Source: Gemmatimonadota bacterium
GTDB taxonomy: Bacteria; Gemmatimonadota; Gemmatimonadetes; Gemmatimonadales; GWC2-71-9
Direction of reading: 5' to 3'
Length of the DNA: 36,584 nucleotides
Assembly (NCBI GenBank): GCA_003221075.1
Contig: QHUF01000281.1
Coordinates: 1-36,584 of the forward strand
Shown in pieces: positions 1-7,536 of the stretch. Numbering within the stretch: the first letter of the stretch is position 1; the number at the start of each line of letters is the position of its first letter. The notes beneath the pieces are model-generated. The model did not search any database and had not been told where the DNA came from. It saw nothing but the letters and a program-made list of their open reading frames with translations. Made by a program: the position numbers and the translations under genes.

Positions 1-296
1 TCGCTGACGCGGTCACGCAGCGGCATGTTCGTCCAGCCGAGGTTGGGCGTGAGCAGCACCACGCCGCTCTTCGTGTTGAGGGGCCCCGGCGAGCCGATCC
101 CCACGCCCTCGACTTTCTTGCCTGACTCGGCAATGCAGGCCTTCGCGAGCTTGACGATGCGGGCAGTGACGGCGTCCGCGCCCTGGGCCGCCATGGTCGG
201 CTCGGAGACGACACCGTGAATCTCGGAGCCGTCCTCAGCGAGGACTCCGGCGACGAGATTCGTCCCCCCAACGTCAACCCCGACGACGTAGCGCAC
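1..296 (-). CDS. ROK family sugar kinase (glucokinase-like), N-terminal part
   Basis: The N-terminal 98 codons of a ROK protein are seen; the rest lies beyond the window's left edge. The translation opens VRYVVGVDVGGTNLVAG, the phosphate-1 ATP-binding loop (DxGGT) of the ROK/hexokinase/actin fold. A GIGSPGPLN motif follows near residue 65 and TPNLGW near residue 80, both typical of ROK glucokinases. ROK kinases phosphorylate glucose or other hexoses with ATP in the cytoplasm; some relatives are repressors, but no DNA-binding domain precedes the kinase motif here. The GTG at 294-296 is chosen because a GAGG lies 6 bases upstream; a TTG one codon earlier is possible. It overlaps the end of the glycosyltransferase gene by 23 bases, so the two are probably co-translated. 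The sugar substrate cannot be told. Confidence 0.85.
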   Translation of the reverse strand, partial: MRYVVGVDVGGTNLVAGVLAEDGSEIHGVVSEPTMAAQGADAVTARIVKLAKACIAESGKKVEGVGIGSPGPLNTKSGVVLLTPNLGWTNMPLRDRVS

Positions 297-1272
297 CAAG
301 TTCCTCGATGGCCGCGATCACGGCCTCAACAGTGAGCTCACCCATACAGCGGTGATGTCCCAACGGGCACTGCGGTGGACCGTGCGACGAGCACGGTCGG
401 CATGGCAGCTCGTCGATGCCCAGTGCCAAGTCCCCGGGGCGGAGCGGCCCAAACCCGAACTCCGTCACCGTGGGGCCGAACAAGGCGACGATCGGCGTCC
501 CCATCGCAGTTGCCAGATGCAGCGGTGCGCTGTCGTTGGTCACGAGAAGCGCAGCTCGCCCGATCAGTGACGCCGACTGTCGAAGCGTTAGCCGCCCACA
601 GCCATTGACGGCCTGACGGCCCGACGGTCGGACGGCCTGAACGATCTGATCCCCTAATTCGACATCGTCTGGCCCACCGACCACAGCCACGGCGACCCGT
701 TCGGCGAGTCTGGCAGCCAGTTCGGGATAATAGGGCCACCGTTTGCTTCCCCAGATCGATCCCGGCGCCAGCGCCACGAAGGCTTCGTCGATAAGCCCTG
801 CCGTCGCTTGCTCATCGGTGGGCGTTGACCACAGTTGCGGAGGATAGACCCCCGGAGGCTTGTTCGCGAGGGCCAGCAGCCGGTCGCTTTCGTGCCCTAG
901 AGCAGGCTTGGGGCGAGCCTCTGTATAGAGGAAGGACCAAGCGCCCGAAAACCCGATCCGCGTGGGAATCCCGGCGAGTACCCCAAGCGCGGCGGTCCGC
1001 AAAGAGCGATGGGGCAGGTAGGCACGCTCGTACCGCTCGGTCCTCAAGCGCCGCGCGAGATTCCGCAGGCCTGCCCAACCGCGGTCGCTGCTACGCTTGT
1101 CGTAGGGAATCACCTTGCGGACCGCCGGGTGCGTTTCGATCAACGGCGCCGCGCTCGGCGTTGTGACGACATCGACGGGACCGTGATCGGCCGCGAGGGC
1201 GGAAAATAGCGGCGTCGTCAGTACGACGTCGCCCAGAAATGCGGTTTGGATGACGAGGGTGGCCGAGCTCAA
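274..1272 (-). CDS. Glycosyltransferase family 9, lipopolysaccharide heptosyltransferase-like
   Basis: The protein has about 332 residues, the usual size for family GT9. It opens with TLVIQTAFLGDVVLTTPL, the N-terminal GT-B strand and loop of WaaF/WaaC-type enzymes. The C-terminal half carries VALAPGSIWGSKRWP and NDSAPLHLATAMGTPIVALFG, the nucleotide-sugar binding region. Known members transfer heptose from ADP-heptose to the lipid A-core on the cytoplasmic face of the inner membrane, so a role in LPS core synthesis is likely, though the sugar is inferred. The start is set at the TTG at 1270-1272, which forms a TTGA overlap with the stop of the upstream gene and places the first strand directly at the N-terminus. 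A TTG at 1293 in the same frame would add 7 residues. Neither start has a clear Shine-Dalgarno sequence, so translational coupling is likely. Confidence 0.88.
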   Translation of the reverse strand: MSSATLVIQTAFLGDVVLTTPLFSALAADHGPVDVVTTPSAAPLIETHPAVRKVIPYDKRSSDRGWAGLRNLARRLRTERYERAYLPHRSLRTAALGVLAGIPTRIGFSGAWSFLYTEARPKPALGHESDRLLALANKPPGVYPPQLWSTPTDEQATAGLIDEAFVALAPGSIWGSKRWPYYPELAARLAERVAVAVVGGPDDVELGDQIVQAVRPSGRQAVNGCGRLTLRQSASLIGRAALLVTNDSAPLHLATAMGTPIVALFGPTVTEFGFGPLRPGDLALGIDELPCRPCSSHGPPQCPLGHHRCMGELTVEAVIAAIEELGALRRRG

Positions 1273-2081
1273 GGGAGCTGAGCCACGGCCCAAACGGGGT
1301 CGTGGTCGCTCGTTCCAAGCGTGTCGCGCACGATCCCGGTGAATCGCGGATCGCGTGCGGGCGTGGTGAAACCTTTCAAGAAAACGTGGTCCCAGTTGAA
1401 GAAGGCCGTGGTAAAGCCGTTGTGCTCCGTCGGCCAGACGAAGCCGTTCGCGACGAACTCCTTCCCAATGCCATGGCTGTTCATATCGCCGGCCACGATC
1501 ACCAAAGCGTACGCCGCCGCATCGGCGAGAATCATGTCCGCCTGATCGCGCCGCTTCGAGGGGCGGATGTCACTCGGCGTCCCAAGGTGGGCGCTGTAGA
1601 CGCGGACTTTGACCGTCCCCACGAGTACGGTCGCCGCGGTCGCGATGCGCTGCGCATGGCGCAATCCGCCGATGTGCGGCAGCATCAGCTTTTCGTCTGC
1701 GACGATCGGCCAACGAGACAACACCGCATTCCCAAAGTCGTGTCCCAGCTTGGGGTGCACCGCGGCAGGGTAATAGACCCAGGACATCCCCAGCGCATCG
1801 GCAATGCGTCGCGTGCCATCAGCATCCATCTCCTGCAGGACCACAATGTCGGCATCCGGCAGCGGGGCGCGCGTCTTGAGCACATTGATCGCGCGGTCGA
1901 TGTGTTTGCCCCACTGGACGTTGTACGTAACGACCCGCAGCACGTGACCGTCGGCGTGCAACGTGGTTGTCGGCGTGGGCGCGCCGGCGTATCGAGGCCC
2001 CAGCGCGCTCGGGTAGTTGAGCACCGCACGGCAGCTCGCGGTGAAACCGATGAGCAGCAGCAGTGAGGTGAGCTTCCTCAA
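1269..2081 (-). CDS. Endonuclease/exonuclease/phosphatase-family lipoprotein
   Basis: A 270-residue protein of the DNase I-like endonuclease/exonuclease/phosphatase superfamily. The N-terminus MRKLTSLLLLIGFTASC is a lipoprotein signal with Cys17 as the likely lipidated residue, so the enzyme probably sits in the periplasm or outer membrane. The fold's signatures are present in order: TYNVQWG (Asn54), VVLQEMD (Glu84, metal ligand), YSAHLG, AGDMNSHG and TSDHDPVWA (Asp259/His260 near the C-terminus). All core catalytic residues therefore appear intact. Members hydrolyse phosphodiester or phosphomonoester bonds in nucleic acids, inositol phosphates or sphingolipids; the substrate here is unknown. 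The start is a TTG with AGGAG 8 bases upstream. It lies 11 bases after the S9 peptidase stop and overlaps the next gene, so it belongs to the lepA-led operon. Confidence 0.87.
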   Translation of the reverse strand: MRKLTSLLLLIGFTASCRAVLNYPSALGPRYAGAPTPTTTLHADGHVLRVVTYNVQWGKHIDRAINVLKTRAPLPDADIVVLQEMDADGTRRIADALGMSWVYYPAAVHPKLGHDFGNAVLSRWPIVADEKLMLPHIGGLRHAQRIATAATVLVGTVKVRVYSAHLGTPSDIRPSKRRDQADMILADAAAYALVIVAGDMNSHGIGKEFVANGFVWPTEHNGFTTAFFNWDHVFLKGFTTPARDPRFTGIVRDTLGTSDHDPVWAVAQLP

Positions 2082-2092
2082 TGTCGCGTCTC

Positions 2093-4261
2093 CTACTGCC
2101 GGCCGGTGGCTCGCGTTTGCGCGGCGCTTCCCTGCAGGAGCTGCCGCTCCAGGAACTCCGCCGTGGCCTTGTCTACCGTCAGAATGTTCGCGTGCCGCAG
2201 GAAATGGTGCGTGTCGTCCGGAATCACCAGCGTCTCAAACCGGACTCCAGCGGCCGCAAGGCGCCGCACGAGATCGGTGCTCTGGCTGAACCTGACGTTG
2301 CGATCGTCGTCGCCGTGAATCAGGAGCACCGGCGACTTCCAGCCCGCGACCGACGAGACGGGAGACGAGTGCCAAGCGGTGGCGACTGCCGTGTCGACGT
2401 CGGGAGCCTGCTCGTAGCGTTGGCGGTCGAATCCGCGCGCGTAAGTCGACCAGTCGTGCACGCCGTGAATATCGACGCCGGCCGCGAACACGTCGGAGTT
2501 CCGCGCCAGCGCCAGCGCGGTCAGGTAGCCTCCGTACGAGCCGCCGTAAATCCCGATCCGGCCCGCATCGACGCGTGGTTGAGCGCGCAGGTAGGCGGCC
2601 GCCGCCTGAATGTCGCGATACTCCGCGGCACCGCGCGCGCCGGAGCTGGGCGGCTGATGAAAGTCGTAGCCGTAGCCGATGCCAAGCCGGTAATTGACCG
2701 AGAGGACGATGAATCCTCGGCTCGCCAAGTACTGATTGAGCGCATAGGCGTTGGAGTAATAGTCCGAGTAGTGCCATCCCAGCAGCATTTGCCGCGGTGG
2801 GCCGCCGTGGACGTAGACGATGGCGGGCTTCCGTGTGTTGCCACCACCGGGTGCTTCGAATAATTGCCCATGAATGGTCAACCCATCCGCTGAGCGGAAC
2901 ACCACCTGTCGCGGGGTGACGAGGCCGGTCGGGAAGCTCGCCGGAATGCGATCGGCCGCGATGGGGCGGATCGCCGCACGCGAGTTGCCGAGCGCCATCG
3001 CCGCCGGCAACGGGGGACGCTGCGGCGTCGCGCTGATGAAGACGAGTGTCGCGCCGTCGCCGGTGATCGTCGGCGACCACTCGAGGCCGCTGCCCGGCGT
3101 CATGACCTGCGGCGCCGCCCGGTCGACCGGCACGCGAATCACGTGGCGCCGATCGATGTCGAGGGAATCGCCTCCATTCATGTTGCCCGCAAACACCAGC
3201 CAGCGTCCGTCGCCGCTGAGCGAGATGTGCTCGGCCATGTAGCGGCCCGGAGTCAGAAGCAGGGCGGCGCCGCCCGACGCCGGCATCGAGTAGAGATGCG
3301 GCCAACCGTCCTGATAAGAAAGGAAGACGACGCGGTCGGAGGCTCCCCAGCCGAGGTTCGTCCCGCCGTCGGTCGTCGGCACGGAGCCCACCAGCGTTTC
3401 GGGCGATTTCCAGAGGCGCTGCGCCGCTCCCGTCGCCGCGTCGCCGGTCCAGATCTCCCACGGATTGGGCCGGGGTGGCAGCAACGAGTCCGGCGCGCCG
3501 CCGGCACCAGGCAGCCGCACGTATGCGATGCGTCGACCGTCGGGAGACCACCGCGGCGATCGGTCGCGCGCGAACGCCGGGGCGATCCAGGTGATCGCGG
3601 TGCTGTCGTTCGTGTAGACGCCGATGAACGAGTGATCGCCGCGATTCGCGACGAACGCGAGCCGGGAACCGTCGGGCGACCAACGCGGGTCGCTGTTCTC
3701 GCCGCGCGCCGTGAACAGCGCCTTGGCGGCTGCCGAGCCGTCGATCGGCGCGGTCCAGATCTGTCCGCCTTTGACGAATGCCACGACGTCGCTGCGCGGC
3801 GAAACGACCGGCTCATCGCCGTCCGCGATCGGTTTCGGATCGCCGCCATCGAACGGAACGCTGAAGATCTGCACCTTCGGCGCGGTGGGGTTCGAGCCGA
3901 CGTTCACCGGGAGCCCGTCGTCCCAATTCGAGCCGTGATCTCCGCCGCGGACGAATACGACCCATTGGCCGTTCGCGGAGACCGTGACGCTGCTCAACTC
4001 CTGGCCGTCGTCGCGGTCGTAATGCGTCAGCTGCCGCGCGGAGAACGCGGGCCCTTCGGCGACAAAGATGTTCCGCCGGCCCTGCTCGTTGAATGCCCAC
4101 GCCACGCGGCTGCCGGTCGCCGCGGCCGCAAGCTCGTTCGGGAATGGATACGACCGCACCTGGTCCAGCGCGAACGGTGCCGAATGCGAGGCCTGAGCGG
4201 CCGCCAGAGAGGATGCAACGAGTGTGAGACCGGCTACCGCCGCGACGATCGTGCTGCGCAT
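2093..4261 (-). CDS. Secreted S9 family prolyl oligopeptidase-like peptidase
   Basis: A 722-residue serine peptidase of clan SC, family S9 (dipeptidyl-peptidase/acylaminoacyl-peptidase type). It starts with a Sec signal peptide (a hydrophobic stretch ending ASSLAAAQA), so it is exported. Residues from about 30 to 430 form a beta-propeller built from TolB/PD40-like repeats, seen in recurring WSPDGSRLAFV and SGDGRWLVFAG segments. The C-terminal alpha/beta hydrolase carries the nucleophile in YGGSYGGYL (Ser575), an acid in HGDDDRNV (Asp653) and His685 in DDTHHF, so the triad is complete. Such enzymes cleave short peptides, often after proline or at acylated N-termini. A textbook AGGAGG stands 5 bases before the ATG, and only 8 bases separate it from the lepA stop. 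Confidence 0.93.
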   Translation of the reverse strand: MRSTIVAAVAGLTLVASSLAAAQASHSAPFALDQVRSYPFPNELAAAATGSRVAWAFNEQGRRNIFVAEGPAFSARQLTHYDRDDGQELSSVTVSANGQWVVFVRGGDHGSNWDDGLPVNVGSNPTAPKVQIFSVPFDGGDPKPIADGDEPVVSPRSDVVAFVKGGQIWTAPIDGSAAAKALFTARGENSDPRWSPDGSRLAFVANRGDHSFIGVYTNDSTAITWIAPAFARDRSPRWSPDGRRIAYVRLPGAGGAPDSLLPPRPNPWEIWTGDAATGAAQRLWKSPETLVGSVPTTDGGTNLGWGASDRVVFLSYQDGWPHLYSMPASGGAALLLTPGRYMAEHISLSGDGRWLVFAGNMNGGDSLDIDRRHVIRVPVDRAAPQVMTPGSGLEWSPTITGDGATLVFISATPQRPPLPAAMALGNSRAAIRPIAADRIPASFPTGLVTPRQVVFRSADGLTIHGQLFEAPGGGNTRKPAIVYVHGGPPRQMLLGWHYSDYYSNAYALNQYLASRGFIVLSVNYRLGIGYGYDFHQPPSSGARGAAEYRDIQAAAAYLRAQPRVDAGRIGIYGGSYGGYLTALALARNSDVFAAGVDIHGVHDWSTYARGFDRQRYEQAPDVDTAVATAWHSSPVSSVAGWKSPVLLIHGDDDRNVRFSQSTDLVRRLAAAGVRFETLVIPDDTHHFLRHANILTVDKATAEFLERQLLQGSAAQTRATGRQ

Positions 4262-4269
4262 GTGACCTC

Positions 4270-6069
4270 CTATTCCACTTGGAGCACTGCGAGAAACGCT
4301 TCCTGGGGTATCTCGACCGTTCCCACCTGCTTCATCCTTTTCTTACCTTCTTTTTGCTTCTCTAGCAACTTCCGCTTGCGGGTGACGTCGCCGCCGTAAC
4401 ACTTCGCGGTGACGTTCTTGCGCAGCGGCCGGATCGACTCGCGCGCGATGACTTTGGTTCCGATCGCCGCCTGGATCACCACTTCGAATAACTGGCGTGG
4501 GATCAGCTCCTTCAGCTTTTCGGCGATCTTGCGGCCCCACTCGTACGCCTTGTCCTTGTGGATGATAACGCTGAACGCGTCAACCGCTTCGCCGTTGAGG
4601 AGCATGTCGAGTTTGACGAGGTCACCAGGCCGGTAGGCAAGGAACTCGTAATCGAGCGAGGCGTAGCCGCGCGAGATCGTCTTCAGCTTGTCGTAAAAAT
4701 CGAGGATGATCTCGGCCAGCGGGAATTCCCAGTCGAACTCGACGCGCGTGGGATCGAGGTACTGCATGCCGCCATATACGCCGCGCCGCTCCTGTCCCAG
4801 GTTCATGATGCCGCCGATGTACTCGGACGGCGCGAAGATCCGGGCTTTGACGTACGGCTCCTCGATGCGGTCCACTTCCGAGCCATGCGGCAAGAGGCTC
4901 GGATTCTCGACCAGCTCCATGCTTCCATCGGTCTTGTAGACGTGGTACTCGACGTTCGGAACCGTGCTGATCAGGTCGAGATCGAACTCTCGCTCCAGCC
5001 GCTCGCGCACGATCTCCATATGCAGGAGGCCGAGGAAACCGCACCGAAAGCCGAAGCCGAGCGCCACCGAGGTTTCCGGCTCGTAGTGCAACGAGGCGTC
5101 GTTCAGTTGCAGTTTCGCGAGCGCGTCCCTAAGCTCCTCATACTGCTCGGCGTTGGTCGGGTAGAGGCCCGCGAACACCATCGACTGGATGTCGCGGTAG
5201 CCGGGCAGGAGCTCGACGTCACGATGTTCGGCGTCGAGAATGGTGTCGCCGGGGCGCGTCTCGCGCACGCCGCGCACGTTGGCGACCACGTAGCCGACCT
5301 CGCCCGCCTCCAGCTGCTCGGCGGGCTTGTGGCCCAGCTGCAGATAGCCGACCTCGTCTACTTCATAGAGGTCGTCGCGGTGCGCGCCGAAGGCGATCTT
5401 CATCCCGGGGTGAACGACACCATCGACGACGCGAATCGAGGGAATGGCGCCACGGTAGCGGTCGTAGTAGGAATCGAAGATGAGCGCGCGGAACGGGGCT
5501 TCATGGTTGCCGCGCGGCGGCGGCACCCGCGCGACGACGGCCTCGAGCAGCTCCGGCACGCCGCGACCCTCTTTCGCCGAGATGCGGAGGATCTCCCCGG
5601 GCTTCGTGCCGATCAGGTCGTGGATCTCGTGGGCGCGCTTGTCCGGCTCGGCGCCCGGCAGATCGATCTTGTTGAGGACGGGTATGATTTCCAGGCCGGC
5701 GTCCATCGCCAGCAGTAAATTGGACAATGTCTGGGCCTGAATTCCCTGCGACGCATCCACGACCAGAATCGCGCCTTCGCAGGCAACCAATGATCGTGAC
5801 ACTTCGTAGGTAAAATCGACGTGTCCCGGCGTATCGATGAGGTTGAGCTCATACAACTGGCCGTTCTTCGCGTGATAGCTCATCCGCACCGCATTGAGCT
5901 TGATCGTAATGCCGCGCTCGCGCTCCAGGTCCATCGTGTCGAGGACCTGCTCGCGCATCAGCCGCTTGTCGAGTGTCCCCGTCAGCTCGATGAGCCGGTC
6001 GGCGAGGGTCGACTTCCCATGATCGATATGGGCGACGATGCAGAAATTGCGGATATGGTCCTGGCGCAT
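4270..6069 (-). CDS. lepA: Elongation factor 4 (LepA), ribosome back-translocating GTPase
   Basis: A 599-residue translational GTPase, the same length as E. coli LepA. The G motifs are complete: AHIDHGKST (13-21), RGITI (52-56), DTPGH (79-83) and NKID (133-136). The elongation-factor domains follow, and the LepA-specific C-terminal domain is recognised by the segment GGDVTRKRKLLEKQKEGKKR near the end. LepA binds the ribosome and remodels stalled or pre-translocation complexes, and is also implicated in 30S assembly. It leads a minus-strand run of five genes. No Shine-Dalgarno sequence precedes the ATG, and a TATATT box (minus strand, plus coordinates 6079-6084) lies so close that the transcript may be leaderless or nearly so. 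That last point is inference. Confidence 0.98.
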   Translation of the reverse strand: MRQDHIRNFCIVAHIDHGKSTLADRLIELTGTLDKRLMREQVLDTMDLERERGITIKLNAVRMSYHAKNGQLYELNLIDTPGHVDFTYEVSRSLVACEGAILVVDASQGIQAQTLSNLLLAMDAGLEIIPVLNKIDLPGAEPDKRAHEIHDLIGTKPGEILRISAKEGRGVPELLEAVVARVPPPRGNHEAPFRALIFDSYYDRYRGAIPSIRVVDGVVHPGMKIAFGAHRDDLYEVDEVGYLQLGHKPAEQLEAGEVGYVVANVRGVRETRPGDTILDAEHRDVELLPGYRDIQSMVFAGLYPTNAEQYEELRDALAKLQLNDASLHYEPETSVALGFGFRCGFLGLLHMEIVRERLEREFDLDLISTVPNVEYHVYKTDGSMELVENPSLLPHGSEVDRIEEPYVKARIFAPSEYIGGIMNLGQERRGVYGGMQYLDPTRVEFDWEFPLAEIILDFYDKLKTISRGYASLDYEFLAYRPGDLVKLDMLLNGEAVDAFSVIIHKDKAYEWGRKIAEKLKELIPRQLFEVVIQAAIGTKVIARESIRPLRKNVTAKCYGGDVTRKRKLLEKQKEGKKRMKQVGTVEIPQEAFLAVLQVE

Positions 6070-6111
6070 GCGGCGCTAAATATAGCGTGTAGCTTTAGTC
6101 AGCCTTCCTAA
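6070..6111. promoter_or_regulatory. Short divergent promoter region between lepA and rho
   Basis: Only 42 bases separate the lepA and rho start codons, yet both promoters should lie here or inside the coding regions. The stretch holds an AT-rich core with the imperfect palindrome CGCTA-AATA-TAGCG at 6074-6087. On the minus strand the core reads TATATT, a plausible -10 for lepA. The plus-strand equivalent would serve rho. No convincing -35 boxes and no Shine-Dalgarno sequences are visible on either side. Confidence 0.4.
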
Positions 6112-7179
6112 ATGCCTCCCATGACCGGTTGGTTTGATCCTTCGCAGAAAGGCGGCGCGCTCCGGCTCGCCGCCAACAGTTATCTGCCCGCCAAAGGCGA
6201 TCCTGCCGTGCACCTGCCCGGTCTCCGGCGCGGGGATCTGATCGTACTCGACAATGGTCGCGTGACGACGGTGAACGGCGAGCCGGCAGGCCAGCTCGAT
6301 GGGCGGCCCGATTTCGCGAATCTGGGCGCCGTCCACCCCAACCGTCCGCTGACGCTCGAGACGCCCAAGGCATCGAGTCCCCGCACCGCGGAGACGCAGC
6401 GCGTCGTAGATCTCATTTGCCCCTTCGGCTTCGGCCAGCGGGCGCTCATCGTCTCGCCGCCCAAAGCCGGGAAGACGATGATGTTGCAGGCGATCGCGGA
6501 GTCGGTGGCCGAGAATCACCCCAAAGCGATTCTGCTGATCCTGCTCGTGGACGAGCGGCCGGAAGAAGTCAGCGAGATGATCGACTGGGGTCGGGGGGAA
6601 GTGATCGCCTCGAGCTTCGACTTGCCGCACGAGCGGCACGTGGCCGCCGCCGACATGGTGTTCGAGCACGCCCGCCGGCAAGTCGAGCTGGGACGCGACG
6701 TCGTCATCGTCCTCGACTCGCTCACGCGGCTGGCACGCTCGCACAATACGACGGGGCGGGGCACCGGGCGCACCATGTCGGGCGGCCTCGACGCGAATGC
6801 GCTGGCGAAGCCCAAGGGGCTGTTCGGCGCCGCGCGGGCCGTGCCTCCGAAGGATGGGGGCGGCTCCCTCACGGTGATCGCCACCGCCCTCGTCGAAACC
6901 GAAAGCAAGATGGACGACATCATCTTCGAGGAGTTCAAAGGGACCGGCAACGCCGAGCTGCGGCTGACGCGTGCGCTGGCGGACCGGCGGATCTATCCGG
7001 CGGTGGACATCGCCGCGAGCGGCACACGCCGCGAAGAGCTGCTCGCCGATGCGAAGACGGTCGAGGCGAAACAAAAGCTCCGGCGGGCCCTGGTGGACCT
7101 CCCGCCGGAGCAGGCGATGCAGAGTCTCCTGCAACAGATTAAGCGCGCGAAGACGAACGCCGAGTTGCTCAGCGTTTAG
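6112..7179 (+). CDS. rho: Transcription termination factor Rho, short form lacking the N-terminal helical subdomain
   Basis: A 355-residue RecA-like helicase matching the Rho motor domain: P-loop SPPKAGKT (115-122), LVDERPEEVSEM, Walker B VIVLDSLTRLARS, Q-loop TMSGGLDANAL and R-loop EEFKGTGNAEL. Rho hexamers load on nascent RNA and end transcription using ATP. The oddity is the N-terminus. The P-loop lies about 63 residues earlier than in E. coli Rho (419 residues), so the N-terminal helical subdomain is missing. The OB-fold region is also shortened, without the GFGFLR RNA-binding motif, although YLP...LRRGDLI of that region remains. An in-frame TAA sits directly before the ATG (6109-6111), so the protein cannot extend upstream without a frameshift. 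It could be a second, specialised Rho or the only one in the genome. Confidence 0.92.
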   Translation: MPPMTGWFDPSQKGGALRLAANSYLPAKGDPAVHLPGLRRGDLIVLDNGRVTTVNGEPAGQLDGRPDFANLGAVHPNRPLTLETPKASSPRTAETQRVVDLICPFGFGQRALIVSPPKAGKTMMLQAIAESVAENHPKAILLILLVDERPEEVSEMIDWGRGEVIASSFDLPHERHVAAADMVFEHARRQVELGRDVVIVLDSLTRLARSHNTTGRGTGRTMSGGLDANALAKPKGLFGAARAVPPKDGGGSLTVIATALVETESKMDDIIFEEFKGTGNAELRLTRALADRRIYPAVDIAASGTRREELLADAKTVEAKQKLRRALVDLPPEQAMQSLLQQIKRAKTNAELLSV

Positions 7180-7477
7180 TGCTCTCACGCCGCACGGCGA
7201 TGACGTGACCAGTAGCGGCATTTACCTGGACGTCAGTCAAACCCGGCCGGCCTTTCCGTTGAACCTTGAACGTATACACCAGGCGGGTTTTCATCTTCGC
7301 GAGCGTAATCCCCTGGACGTCGCCGGGGACGCGCTTCAGCGCGATAGCCCTGGCCGCGTCTTCGCTGATTTTCGCTTTAGCAACGAGGCTGTCAGGAACG
7401 TTGCGATCCTGAGCGGCGAGATTTCCGGCGGCGAGGGAGAACGCGGCCGCCAGCATGAGTGAGGTAAGCAGGCGCAT
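7169..7477 (-). CDS. Small exported PepSY-domain protein
   Basis: A 102-residue protein with a signal peptide ending near LAAGNLAAQ, followed by one PepSY-like domain. The domain reads KISEDAARAIALKRVPGDVQ, a TYTFKVQRKG-like strand (LVYTFKVQRKG) and DVQVNAATGHVIAVRRE, the repeat pattern known from peptidase propeptides and periplasmic inhibitors. It is therefore likely a periplasmic or secreted protein that binds or inhibits another protein; the partner is unknown. A good AGGAG lies 8 bases before the ATG. It converges on rho, overlapping its end by 11 bases, and sits 59 bases downstream of the RND permease on the same strand. It may thus be the last gene of the efflux operon, as PepSY proteins often accompany two-component systems. 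Confidence 0.8.
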   Translation of the reverse strand: MRLLTSLMLAAAFSLAAGNLAAQDRNVPDSLVAKAKISEDAARAIALKRVPGDVQGITLAKMKTRLVYTFKVQRKGRPGLTDVQVNAATGHVIAVRRESTKR

Positions 7478-7536
7478 ATTTCAGGCTCCTGAGAGGGTGA
7501 TCGTCGCTTGTTGAGACCATTCCATAGCCGGAGCCG

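Noticed and set aside
3143..4399. A 418-codon plus-strand frame opposite the S9 peptidase and the lepA end
   Set aside because: It runs against two well-supported genes and shows no domain or ribosome-binding site.
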